Shown in pieces: positions 31,793-43,837 of a stretch of DNA of 64,000 nucleotides. The position numbers and the translations under genes were made by a program. This DNA comes from Rotaria socialis. Taxonomy: Eukaryota > Rotifera > Eurotatoria > Philodinida > Philodinidae. Within the stretch, counting starts at the first letter, position 1; every line of letters begins with the position of its first letter. The stretch spans positions 1-64,000 of the forward strand of contig CAJNYU010004272.1 of the NCBI GenBank assembly GCA_905331475.1. Direction: 5' to 3'. A model generated the notes under the pieces. It worked only from the letters and a program-made list of their open reading frames with translations. It searched no databases and was not told where the DNA came from.

Positions 31793-32947
31793 AACGAATT
31801 TTTCTCTGCTACATCATTTTAATTGAGACACACAGTGATGACCTTTATGAATATTTTGGGTGTGGTGAATGCGCTTCGAGATTGCTTATTTTACTAAACG
31901 AATAAAATCCAACTTCTCTCTTTTGTGCTATATCTAATTATCTAGAAAACAAAACTCGATTTTCTACAATAGTAATAAACACCAGATGAATTATAATGGT
32001 GTTATTGATGGATGCCAACAGCGCTCACCCACACTCGATTTCTAAACTAAAACGCTTTTTCTTCAATTCAATTGGCCATAAGTTTAAATTCACCAGTCAA
32101 TAATTGCTCCTCAGAATTCCAATAAACATTTTAAATACAAAACTCATTCTGATTCTGTGATTTTTCAGAATCTATTTTGTTTTTCAATTTACATACTCGT
32201 TGATGTATATGATAAATGAAGCTTCATTTTGCTTAGCCCATGTCATTTGATACCGTAACGTCATTATTAAATTGTTTGTTATTTCTAAAAGGATTTAAAA
32301 ATTCAATCGGAAATTTATTTATGGCAATAGATATTTGCATTCGCTCCTGTGTTAATAGTATGAGAGCATCGCGGAAACCTCATATAGATTTTCGTTTTGC
32401 CTATCTTTTATATGGATAGTTAGTTATTCACTGAAATATTGAAAATAGGCGAATTCTAAGTATACTTTTTAAATCAGCTAGGGTGCGGGTGTTGATATTT
32501 ATTTCATCAACAGACACAGGTACACCACACACACACACACACTGTGTGAAACTCTTTTCACAGCATCCGTCTCGGCAAGATTGATTTTTCGATCAATAGA
32601 ATGACACGTGAATAATGTTTATTTTGAAAAACAAAATGTTTAAAATTTGTGAATACAGAGCGATACAAGATATGAATAGAAATCAAGAAAAAAACACAAA
32701 AACGTAATCAGTGAATGCGATGGATGACAATAAAACAAATCACAAAAAAAGTAAGTCCTTAGATACAATACATGGTTAAGTAATTACTGGGGTTCGGTTA
32801 TGCCAATTACTATGTTTGGGAAATCCTTTACATGTCGAGAATACTAAGCAATATAAAATTTACCAGTGTGATCTTAAATTTAAACTAATGGAAAATGGGA
32901 ACTCTTCGGGATTAAAAATGTTTAAACCTTTTTCTAGGAATAACTGT
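31793..32947. other. Intergenic, no gene seen
   Basis: Spacer between the convergent LPMO gene and the giant minus-strand gene. It contains a G-rich patch and (CA)n at about 32478-32542, with a small palindrome GTTGAT...ATCAAC between them. Confidence 0.45.
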
Positions 32948-33911
32948 TTATCCCGTAAAACCTTTCACATACTTCCTTCTATAAAGTTCTACTACGGCAT
33001 TTCCTTGGTCACCAGCCGTTTTTCTGAGAATTTCTTCGGTTACAAAATGCGTGAGCGATTCAGCACCTTGAGAGGAATTAATATCTAAACGTTCACAACG
33101 TCCTGATGTTTCTTTTGCGCTTATTTGAAAGTTGTTTTTTGCGCCATCTTCAAGATAAAATGTGCACACAGGAATATTTTTAACCTTCAATTTTTGCAGT
33201 TCATCCATGTAATAAGTTGTTATTTTAAACTTTGTTTTACTCCAATAGGCCTTATCACCTGTAGCGTTTCTATCTCTAGCTATTACTGGCCTTTCTTTAG
33301 CTGGTGCATCTCCTACTAAAATGACTTGAGATATTCCTTCTGGCTATTCACTTTCCTGAACTGCATACCATAGTCCTACTTCTATCGCGTCTTCATAATC
33401 TCCACCACCCATAGCAGCAATCGGTTTCGTCTCCCAAGAAGAACTTTGAAGAATTCCCTCTGGCTTACAATCATAATCTCTATATACGACGAATTGCATT
33501 TGAAATGCGTCATTAGGTAATCCTTTCTCACTTAAAATACTCGCAGCTCGTTCAAACATTGTGCAAACAGTTTCTTTGGCAGCAGATAGTAAACTTGACA
33601 TAGAACCTGTGGCATCCATAAGTAAAACTGTACGCGACGAGGCTGTTACTAAATTCGCTCCTATATTTTGATTCTTTAAAAACTCTTTCACTGTTGTAAT
33701 GTTTGCCCGTGTTTAAAACTGTCATAAAATTTTTCGAAGCGTCGTGGTCTCGTTTACGTTGCTCTATACCAACTCCATTGCTATTACACTTACTCTCGAA
33801 AATAGCACCAAGAACCCACTCTAAGTCTTTATCTAACAAAATCATTCTATATGAGCCCAAGTCTCCTTGTCGCGCTCCTCTTCCCATAATCTGATATTCT
33901 TCTGATAATTC
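32948..33911 (-). pseudogene. C-terminal end of giant gene: SecA motif VI and VWA domain
   Basis: This block continues the reading frame of the 33912-40644 ORF past a single in-frame TAA (33912-33914). It starts with EYQIMGRGARQGDLGSYRM, the equivalent of the SecA GRSGRQGDPGSS helicase motif. A one-position frameshift lies near 33695-33710. The following frame encodes a von Willebrand A domain with a MIDAS-type DATGSMSSLL (D-x-T-x-S rather than the usual D-x-S-x-S) and GGGDYEDAIEVGLWYA. An in-frame TAG at 33344-33346 interrupts it, after which the VWA core strand ISQVILVGDAPA continues. The frame ends at TAA 32948. Broken as it stands. Confidence 0.8.
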
Positions 33912-36900
33912 TTACGAGAAGAATTTTTGAAGTACATGAAGACCTCCATTAGCTAAGAACTGTTGACTATTGCATATAAAGTCAGTTCCTCGGCCAAAGG
34001 TTCGTGTCAATAGTGTCACTTTTCCGATGGTCGCTGCACGCTTAATATAAAGTTCTCGGTCCTTTACAGATACTTTCTCCGTTATTATTTGAACGCTCTC
34101 TTTAATTGATGATAACTCAGAAGAATGATAAAATTTCATCAGCTTATCTTCAGATTCAAAAAATACAAGAATCGCACGCTTTGCACGGCAAAACACGTCG
34201 ATTTCTCCACGAATTTCCATGAAATACTCTGTTTCCTTCACGACACGTACATCGCTTGCACAATTGTAGTTGCGTCTGCATTCTCCGAATACTGATGGCA
34301 TATATGTACTTTTTTTCACCTCATACACCCTTTCAAGTATTTCTTTTTCTGCCTTAGCCAATGTCTTCAAAGTACCAGTTACACCGGTGATATAGGCAAA
34401 ACCATGAGGCATTTCAGCATAGGAGAAGGCTCCACAGTTGACTATAATGCCGACATTAGTTTCTAAACTGCTCGCACTAATTTTACCATTTTTATTTTCA
34501 TGATAATACGTCCAAATCGTATCATAGCCACGAACGACGTTCTCTGCTATAGGTTCACCTTCGACATAGACAATTCTATCATTTTGTACAAGATAAGTCG
34601 ATGACTGAAAAGATTGTAAAGAAGCTATCATGTCCTTGATAGCCTCATCCAGAAGAAAAGTCCAGTTACTGAAATGAGAAGCACATGTAGCATACGCCGG
34701 CATGGATTTGATACCATTTAAGGTTCGTATAGTCCTATTCGTCCAGATTGTATCTAATAATGTTTTTATTACAGGATGTTTTAGATATAATACAGGCGTA
34801 TAGAGCCCACCATAGTATTCCTCACTTAGAAAAACGTCAACTTCATCAATCAACAATACTTTTTGACGTATACGTTTGGTCTCTGCCATTATCTCTAAAG
34901 CATTTCTGTTTTTCAGGATCATATCACGCACCTTCTCTCGTACATCGCATTGTTCATTCAAAAGATTTTCGCATAATTTGTTAAAAGTACCATATTCGAT
35001 ATGTTCTTGTATTCCAAGTGCTCCAAATAATGAAGCAAACGCCTCTTTATCGCGAGTGCTTAGAATATCACTATAACAGGAACAATTTACATCAACTCCG
35101 ATCAGAGCAAAACTGCAGGCAATAGCTGCCGTGATCATTGATTTACCTTCTCTCGTTCCTACCTGCACTAAATTATTAAATAAACTTCTAGCACTTTCAC
35201 CAGTTTGATAACCTATACCGAGAATACGAAATATAGAAATAACCTGTGCAACATGCGGCTTTAACAGATAAGCTTCGCTAGACTCGATGCCGCGTATCGC
35301 ATTATAGTGTTCAGTATTTTGCAATGTCCAGATTGCAAAAATATGCGCGAGTAACTGAGGAATTTTCTCCATGAATGTTTCATTTAATGGAAGGGATGTG
35401 GACTTTGGTGCTTCTTTGTCAACCAAACATTTAGTAGTTGAAATTAATGTGTGCAATGAATCGACCTGACTCTTTGGGTCAGAGGATTTCATAATTACGG
35501 ATAAAAGATCTTCATATTTCTTCTTAAACATCTTAAACAGTTCTGTCAGCGTATCTTTATCAAGATCGTCTCCTTCTAAACGCTCTAATATATATTCTAG
35601 GTCATCCTGCTTTTGCATTTTTTCACGACGCTTTCGCCAATCTTCTCCTTTAAAAATAGTATGCTCAGACATTATCCGCTGACCAGTATCTGTTCTCTCT
35701 AATGTCATACTCAAATCAGTGATATGTTTGGGGCCATGTTTTTCTTTCGACTTTTTTAGTGCTTCATCTATGTCTGTATTGATTTGACTATCAAACATCG
35801 GTAGATTTGCAGCAAATGATTTTACTACAACTAACAGTTCAGCGGCTTTTTCCAGATCTTTGCCAGAATTCGCAAATTCTTTACAAACCAATGTTACTTT
35901 TTCGAACACTTTTGCCTTGTATGTGTCTACAGTTGAGTGAGTCTCTACATCTGGAAGACTCAAATGTCTATCGAATGCTAGAAGATGCTCGTAATACTTG
36001 CGAAAATGATCACATTCTACTTGATTAAGTTCGGGTTTTGATGCAGTATCAAGAAGCTGTTTGCAAATTTTCTTAGCTTTCGCTATGAGATTCTCTTCTG
36101 ACTCCTTTGCATTGACCGGAGTTGGTAGAACATCTTGAAGTTTAGCATCGATTTCTTTTAGTTTACTAATTGACTTCTTAATTTGACTGAAAAATTCTTC
36201 ACGTTTGGTTTCAAATTTGGTAGTTTCATCACTAATAAGTTCAACATTTAGTTTAGCCTTTAAACAACTTATTTTCGTTGTAACTTCAGAAATCATATCG
36301 GTATGTATGGCTACATTTCGAACGTCTGGGATCAAACTTTTCAGTACACCATCGTTAGTATCGCAGCCCTTAACCTGGTACAAAAGTTTCTGCCATCGCT
36401 TCGATATTGTCATAGATATATATAAATCATCGATGGTCATTGTTTCAATAGCGTGGCGATATTTTTCAGAATTATCCTGCAAATAGCCCATCATTCTTTT
36501 AAGATCTTTTCTACAGTTATGTACAGCAGTTACGGGTAAGAATTCTTTGTCAGTTGTGCCTAATTTACCAAAAAGATCGACGCAAGCTATGGTATTGCTG
36601 AGCGCTTTTTCAGCAATCTCTGGTTTCTCAATCTTTGATATCTCAGCTAGGATTTTTGTGCAATTTTCGAAATTTTTTATGATTGATTTACGAGCAGTGT
36701 CATAGATCAGTTGTATTCCTGGAATGTAACTAGATGCCGATTCTTTATATTTGATAATTTTGTCCATGATAGCAAGAGCAGATTGCATATCGTTCTCATC
36801 TAAAGACGTCTGCAAGTTTGTTCTAAACGTTTGCAACCTTTTAAAAATGTCGTCATTCATTTTTTCAAAAAACTCATCCAGCTCTTTTTCCTGAAATCTC

Positions 36901-39900
36901 TTGGCAAGTGCTCCTATTCTTGTAATGGCGTGATCGTGTTCATCTGAACAGTTGAGAGAACTGTCTAACTCACGCTTATAGTCTTGTTCTTCATTTCTGA
37001 TTTTCGTAGTCATTTCCTCTATATGCGCTTTGAATGGCGCTTGTAACTCGTCTGGTATAAAGCATAACGCATGATTTATGGGACGTAGCTTTGCAGAACG
37101 TTGCTTCATAGGAACCCTTCCGGCTTCTTCTATTGCCTGGCTAAAATCTTGCTTAAGTTTTCCCAACAAAGTAGTGTAAGCTGGTTGATATTTTGTATTA
37201 TGGGAGGAAACTGTTTTTAATCTAGCTAAAAGATCTTTAGATGGGTTCACAAAGTAGTCTTCAATATTTGTAAAGTGATACCGAACCAAAATTTGATCAA
37301 CTAAGCTAACCAATTTTTCTCTTAGTTCTGTTGTTTTTTTATCAACACGATCCGATGTAAAATAGCCTATCAGTTCACGCTGAACATGACTAATATTTTT
37401 CATGCCTTGTTCAGCCTCAGCAAAGTGATCAGTAACCATAAGTTTTTCAATAGAACAAAGTCCTTTTAAAATAATTTCCGATAAAATTTCATTGATATCG
37501 GCGTCAAAGTTGTTAAGATCACTTTTAGTTTTTACTTCGAGCAAATCTACAATGTTGCTTCTAGACAATGCCATTTGAATTTTCTCAATATTATCTTTGA
37601 TTCTCTTTATTTCCTCCCTATTATCTTCCTCTTTTTCGATTTTCCCATGTAGCCAATGCGCCATACATTTCGTATCTTTCATCAACTTAGTTAGCGAACT
37701 CTGTAATGCGTGCTGAATCTGCGCTATAGCTTTCTGATTTAAAGGTTTGCCATCAATCTCAGATAGCCAGATACTTGCATTTGCATAGTCCCACTCTGAT
37801 ACGTAGTTTAACACATTCCTGTAAGCATCTCTAACATCCTTACCCATGTCTACGTGATACTTCGTGTATAAGTCTTTAAATCTAGTATTACCACAAAATT
37901 CATCCAAGCAGCTCAATGTTTGCACGATGTTTAATTGCTTTCTCAAGTTTCCGTTGTCGTCTTTATATTCTTCCATCTTACCACTCAAAGTACGATAACG
38001 ATCAAGAAATTCTCGCTTCCAGTGTTCAATTTTCTCGACTCCGTTAATGTATTTGTAAACTTCATCAAATCTACTAAGTGAAGATAATTCTTCTAAACGC
38101 ATGTATAATTCATGAGAATACTGAAGAGGACCTCCTTCAACATCACTATCACTTGCACTCTGATATAGTCTAGTTATTTCTTGGTTCAAGAAGCAGCCAT
38201 ATTCACTTATATATTTTTGCAAGATCTCATTAGTTTCAGTTGCGATCTCTTTAACCCGGGAATCTCCTACTTTTTCGCATTGAATTATATACAGTAATGC
38301 ATTATTTGCGACAGAACCATTAAATCTACCGCTAAATTCATATGCTTGCCTATTTTTCTCACGTTCAGAAATACTTTTCTTCTTCTCTTCAATTTTCGCG
38401 TTCAATGATTCAATACTTCTTTGCTGTTTCTCTTGAAGATATTTCGTTCCTTCAGAAGAAACAGAATCACTCCTTACTAATAAGAATAATTTATATTGTT
38501 CTCTTATGTTTTCAAGGCGACTTAATGTATCACTGAATGCTTGACAGCTCTGTTGAATCAGTTGTAACTTCTTGTCATAATCTTTTTCTATGTTCAATTT
38601 AGCTTCATATACATCATCTATTTTCAGAAAGCCCTGCTCCTTTAAATAACTATTTTCCTCAACGTTCCCTTTCTGAAAAACCGCTGCTACTTTGGCCACG
38701 GCTTTTTTCGCTCTACTTTTATCTGAGTTTTTCTCTGTAATCGACATGTATCGCTGAATAATAACCTGCAATTTATTTATCTCTTCTTTCTTGTTAATTT
38801 TCATAACCTGTTCCTTATCATTGTCTGCCTTGAGCTTTTTGGTAACGTCTTCAATCTCACTATTTAGTTGATCTATGTTCGAATACTCTTGTTCTTGTAA
38901 ATATTTTTGAGCTGGATGCAAACTTTTGTATTCGCTTCTAATATTTTGAAGTTCTTTGAGCTGTTGTTTTAAAGTATAAACATCTCTGTCTTGCAGATTA
39001 AAAGTCTTTTGGATACTATCGAATGCTTCTTGTGCAATTTTACGAAACCAATCTAGAATCCTATCCCTGTACTTCTCAAGATCTGGAACGCTACCGTCCA
39101 AAATTTGCATAGACTCGACTTTCTCAATAATATCCTGTGCAAGCGCTACATTTTCAGGATGTCTCAAATGAAAATCCAGTCTCTGCAACTGCTCTTCCAA
39201 TTTTTGCGCATTTCCAATTAAATCTTCTCTAATGCAACGCATCAAAGTCTCATACGCTCCTGGACTGACACGATTGATCCATTCCGCATTTTTTAATCGT
39301 GACGATGATCGTGCAAGATGTGAATAATTGGTGCTACCTGACTTTTTGTCCATGTCAGCAAGCAGCTGCTCGGCATCCTTTTGCAAGTGTTGCATATATC
39401 CACGTACATTTTCGACAGTGCGATAATACGTTCCAGAAGTTTTTGCTTCAATTTCTGGTATTTTACGAATAGTGTCCATATCACTGACCAATTTTTCGAT
39501 TTGTTCTAAAGCGTAGTCACCGTTTTTCTCAAAAAGCTCTTTAATTCTTATGTTAATCTGATCAAAATATTTGACAATTTTTTCGATGAAATCATTGTAA
39601 ATTTGGTTCAAATTCTTGAAATTATCAGACAAAGTACCAGGTCCATTTTTTAGCATTTCTTCGTAAGTTAAAAAGCGATCCTGAAGGGTTGACGTTTCTT
39701 TAGCTGATCTCAATATGTCTATATATTCATTGAGAGTTTTTACATCGTTATCATTTAATCGAACCTTGTCTAAGATCGGTTCTGCTTTTTCGCTGAAATT
39801 ATTCAAATGATTCAACAGTAGTACAAACGTGTCTCGATACTTATCTTCCATTTTCTCACTCAAATGAGCTTTGAGAACACGTGATGATTTATATATTGCG

Positions 39901-40644
39901 AGAATAATTTCTGCAACCTCGTTGAATTCATTGGTTAATATAAAATCGTGAGCAGATTTCACTAATACGTCAAACCGGTCGTTGAAATCTTTACAGCTTT
40001 TACAGTAATCTAGTTCAAGTTCTTCAAACGCGGCTTTTAGCATATAAATGTTAAGTAAAAATATTTCTACTGAAGGACAATATATATCATTTCCTTCCAG
40101 ATCATGGCGTCTTTCCCAAAGTTTAATATGGATGTTTTGAAGAAGTGCTGCAGACGATACTAAGCCCGATTGTAGATGTTCTCCTAATTGTTTGTGAATG
40201 GCTTGAATATATTCAACAGCATTTTTGTATTCCCGAATATCGTCCTCTCTCAATCCATCTTGACTTTCGAAAGCACGATTAATTTTTTTCATTATTTCTG
40301 AGCAATACTCATCAATATTCTCGTTTATAAATCGTACAGACTTTTCATATGCGTCTTGGACGAAGCCTTCCTTTGTCAAGTCCTTTAATACTTTCAAAAT
40401 ATCCAAGTAATATTTAACGAGATCAATATTTTTATGTTTTGCTGCACATCGAATGCTCATTTCATAGCGTTGAGCTTCATTTGCAATAGTCCTATACGTG
40501 TCTTCACTCAAAGAAAATCGAAAAGCTCTTGCAGGACACGAAATACCTTTTGCTCTCTTCAATTTTCCAATTAAAGATTTCCGATCGCAATTGATAGGAC
40601 CTATTTTCTGAGCTTCCTTCTCGGTTTTATTAATCATGTCTTTT
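33912..40644 (-). CDS. Giant helical protein with SecA-like DEVD ATPase (fragment of larger gene)
   Basis: One uninterrupted frame of about 2,240 codons with no intron; no ATG begins it, because its true 5' part lies beyond the insertion at 40653-41996. Roughly residues 1-1780 are charged and predicted helical, rich in Glu/Lys/Leu with many coiled-coil-like stretches. A SecA-type motor follows: Walker A GTREGKSMITAA (about residue 1838), LIGVDVNCSCYSDILSTRD (compare the SecA block ending in LAxRD) and LLIDEVDVFLSEEYYG (about 1940; DEVD as in SecA, not DEAD). The frame ends in a TAA just before the GRGARQGD motif. SecA is normally a bacterial/plastid secretion motor; here no signal peptide, preprotein crosslinking region or plastid context is seen, so the substrate is unknown. 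Likely non-functional in this allele. Confidence 0.8.
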
Positions 40645-41154
40645 AGTACTGCCCAGACAGACAAAATTTAAAAAAAAAAACGGTGAAATACCCGTAGAAA
40701 TTTTAACGAAAATAAAATTGTAAAAACCGCACATTTCTACGATTTTTATCTCCGTTAGGTTCTCTACGATAATGAACGCGTTTAAAATCTACGCATATAT
40801 ACCATTTGCAAATCTACGCATTTTTGCTGTTTACAAATCAACGCGTGCTTAACGCATGAAAATGTGCGCTTTTCGCGACTTTTATCTACGTTAACTTTTC
40901 TACGCAGATTAATGCTTTCAAAACCTAACCGTTTTCATCCGTTCGAAAACTACACCTCTTTACCATTTATAAATCCACGCATTCTTAACGACTCAAAATG
41001 CGCACTTTTCCGATTTTCATCAACGTTAACCTTTCTACGTCGAATAACATATTGGCATACGTTACCAACCTGGGTATCTATTAAGACGATATCCGTTTGG
41101 GAATTTGTTCACACGTTACCCACTTAGGTATACCAAGTCGGTAACGTGTAAACA

Positions 41155-41343
41155 GATACCCAGGTGGGTAATGTATAAACACATACCCAAACGGGAAACG
41201 TATAAACAGATACCCAGTTGTATAACGTATGAACAGATACCCAATCGGGTAAAATATAAACAAATACCCAAATGGGTAACGTATAAACAGATACACAGAT
41301 GCGTAACATATGAACAGATACTCCAACGGGTAACGTATGAACT
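41155..41343. repeat. 27-bp palindromic tandem repeat, 7 units
   Basis: Seven head-to-tail 27-bp units, each of the form GATACCCA-NNN-GGGTAACGTATAAACA with variation. Each unit contains the small palindrome TACCCA...TGGGTA. Degenerate copies extend left to about 41100. Because 27 is a multiple of three, both strands show repetitive open frames, which I regard as spurious. Confidence 0.85.
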
Positions 41344-41695
41344 GATAATGGATTTGGAGTGCAGGATCTCGATAAGCTATAGGAAACTTTGATCAGAATT
41401 GAGACTGAAGTTGAAGTAAAAAATCTACGTTGTGAATTTTGGACCCCTGCGCGGTGCATTTTCTCAGCCATGAAAGCTCGGATACAAAAACTGATGATGG
41501 ATTTGAGCTCCGGGGCCCCGATAAGCTACAGGAAACTTTGATCAGAATTGAGACTGGAGTTGAAATAAAAAGTCTAGAGTGTGAATTTTGGACACTAATT
41601 CGACCGATTTTCTCAGCCATGAAAGTTCAGAGGGGAAAACTGATAATATATTTGGACTCTAGGGCCTTGATAAGCTATAGGTAAGTTTGACATAG
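41342..41695. repeat. 149-bp direct tandem repeat, about 2.4 copies
   Basis: Copies begin at 41342, 41491 and 41640, an exact 149-bp period. Shared blocks include GATAAGCTATAGGAAACTTT, TTGATCAGAATTGAGACTG and TTCTCAGCCATGAAAG. Copies differ by scattered substitutions, so the duplication is not very recent. Confidence 0.85.
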
Positions 41696-42004
41696 ATAAT
41701 AAACTGGTGAAGAGTTAATTGCAAAACTATGAAAGCTTCGGATAGTGTACGGAACGAACACTGGTTCCGTTGACATTTTACGAGATCTTTTCTAACTCAA
41801 TAAAACGTGCCCATAATTGAATGCATTTATCAATGTAAAAGGAGCTAAATCAACGCTAGTTAACGAAGATTTTCTTAGTGCGAAAAAATTTGTCGATGAA
41901 TGTACGGTGAGAAACGGATGAAGAGTGCATGAAAACAGCGTTTTTACAGATTTCTAGCCCGTTTTTACGCGTATTTTTTAGGGTCGTGTCTGTCTGAGTG
42001 CTGC

Positions 42005-43261
42005 GAAAGCAGTATCCGATTTTAAATGAGGCTCTGTATCCACTAGCCTTTCTTTAATATTCAGCATGTGAGCATGAATATCAGTTGTCGAAGGATATTT
42101 TGTAAATGTATAATTTATAGCATCCAGCCGATCTTCTTTATTTTTGATCATTTTTATTCAATATGTGCGCTAGTTCTTGAATGCCTTGTGCTCTGTCACC
42201 TAAGGCCTTAAAACTTGATAAAGCAAGTATTTTGACATTCTTACAGCCCTTGAGAGCCTCTACAATCCCTACGCCATTTGCAATGTCTACCTCGGGACCT
42301 GCTGTGTCACCAAAGCCTGGTGCATCACACAAAATAATATTTCCAGTCTCACCACGACCAAGTATATCCGCTAAAGGTATTGCTACAGGTGTAATATATC
42401 TGGTCTCCGATTGACACTCCGGATTACCTATTACATCTTTCACCCCAGGATAGTTTGAAACTTTAACTGATATTATATGATTCAAAAGTCTTTCAGGCGC
42501 AACTTCTACGGGGGCTTCTTTTATCTCACAACCTGCAAGAAATTGAATTGTGGTTGATTACCAGCTCCAGTCCCACTAATTAGCACAATAATTTCTTTGT
42601 CACGGATTAACTGACCTGCCTCTTTCGTCCTTGCTACAAGTCTCTTTAATTTCTGAATATGTAACGGCCGGATCTTTTTTAAGAATTCTCCCAGAACCTT
42701 TACTGCTGACTGACTAATGCTAGCATCTGTAGCTATTTTTACATCCTGAAGACTAATTCTGATGTCGTTCGAAAACAATTCTTGTTCGTTAACCTGATCG
42801 TGCAGCTACTCCAACAATGCAGTTACTGTTTCTCTCTGTGAGCCCATAGGATCTCCAAGTAGTGCACGTTCAAAATGAAGCAGAAGTTCAATAGTAATTT
42901 TTTCAGCATAGGGAGGCGTAGTGGCCAAATCTTCATGCAGCATTTACCGATACAATTGCTTTTTGTTTTTGTGATTGGGAATCATATTTGTGGGCGGTTG
43001 GGACGCAACTGGTATTTGCTTTTGAGTTTTGAGAATTTCCTCCATTAATCTATCAAAATTTGTTTTCATTGTTCCTGTTTTAATCATGTTAAGACCCTGA
43101 ATCCATCCATGTTCTGTAACGCAACCCAATGCCAGTTCGTACAAATTGCTTCTATTCAATACTCCACTCTCTTTCAAGATTCGAAAGAGTTCGTTACGAT
43201 AATATTCTCGAAGAGCTATAAATACTGAACCATCGAGTTTTTTATTAATCATTTTTGCCAA
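42005..43261 (-). pseudogene. 5' part of giant gene: GTPase (P-loop) domain, broken
   Basis: Reads from ATG 43261 (MAKMINKKLDGSVFIALREY). One frame continues through an in-frame TAA (42944-42946) and TAG (42806-42808) to a P-loop region LISGTGAG. There, near 42558-42561, the run of A is one base short and the frame shifts exactly at the Walker A lysine. The next frame has the G3-like switch CDAPGFGDTAGPEVD and a strand KILALSSFKALGD. Another frameshift near 42140 leads into DAINYTFTKYPSTTDIHAHM and then to the insertion boundary. The DAPGFGD motif and P-loop suit an AIG1/septin-like or dynamin-like TRAFAC GTPase. Together with the 33-40 kb block this was one gene of over 2,900 codons. Confidence 0.78.
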
Positions 43262-43302
43262 TTACTTATTCATTATGTATTCAATGATATTTTCTGTATG
43301 TT

Positions 43303-43416
43303 GTGGATGTGAGTGTGGTATGTGGTTTTGAGTATCAGAAGATGAAAATTCAAACCCACACCCACACCCACACCCACACCCACACCCACACCCACACCTA
43401 CACCCACACCCACATC
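43303..43416. repeat. Interstitial telomere-like array (ACCCAC)n with G-rich partner
   Basis: At 43354-43416 nearly perfect ACCCAC repeats (complement of GTGGGT, a phase of TGTGGG) run up to an undetermined base N at 43417. A G-rich segment (TGTGGATGTGAGTGTGG) lies at 43303-43325, so the pair forms the same G-arm/C-arm layout as the dispersed hairpins. The N suggests an assembly join or collapsed repeat here. The array is just upstream of the first codon of the giant gene. Confidence 0.85.
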
Positions 43417-43837
43417 NAAAAAGAATCAATGCCAAGCGTTTATTATTCTGTCCTTTTCTTTTGCAGTGTACGCACACATCCATGCAAACCTAGTAATGAA
43501 GAAATCGCAAGGCAAAAATTTATATAGCTGAGTTGGAAGAGAGACTGGTAGAGAAATAGTTGCCTTATTTTAGAAACCGTGTAAAATTTCCCCGAATTCT
43601 GTTGTGTGCGTAACTTTTGTGATTTCGACAAGTGCGTCTGGAGCCTTGAAAAATGTGACGTGAGTCAATAAAATTCTCTTTTGCATTGCCGATTTTGCTT
43701 GTATTTATTTAATGTGTATCCATGGTAAAAGAAAAATTATCGGCCTATAAGAGCTGTAGCAACATCTGCGCACTATACATTTTTCACTGAATCAAATAAG
43801 CGATTCTTTTTTGTCACGCATCATTGCAAGGAATAAA

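Larger units (their letters stand above)
40653..41996. mobile_element. 1.34-kb TIR element inserted in the giant gene, 8-bp target duplication
   Basis: The ends carry the inverted repeat CAGACAGACA (40654-40663) and TGTCTGTCTG (41987-41996), with looser symmetry continuing into A/T-rich and ACGGG-like sequence. Flanks are AGTACTGC (40645-40652) and AGTGCTGC (41997-42004), an 8-bp target duplication with one mismatch; one extra C (40653) sits beside the left repeat. Deleting the element and one target copy joins the two halves of the giant gene in frame (…FAAL/KDMIN…). No transposase is visible, so it is non-autonomous. The 8-bp duplication suggests the hAT or P superfamily; the TIR does not settle it. 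The interior holds two tandem repeat arrays, listed separately. Confidence 0.85.

Noticed and set aside
33912..40664. Start codon TTG at 40664 for the giant ORF
   Set aside because: Those codons lie in the inserted element's terminal repeat; the real upstream sequence is at 42005 and beyond.
41081..41471. Repetitive open frames on both strands (FIRYPFGYLF-type and QIPKWVTYKQ-type peptides)
   Set aside because: They arise because the 27-bp tandem unit is a multiple of three and has few stops; no start context or homology.
43303..43416. True chromosome end
   Set aside because: Genes continue on both sides and the array is only about 60 bp, so it is interstitial or an assembly join.
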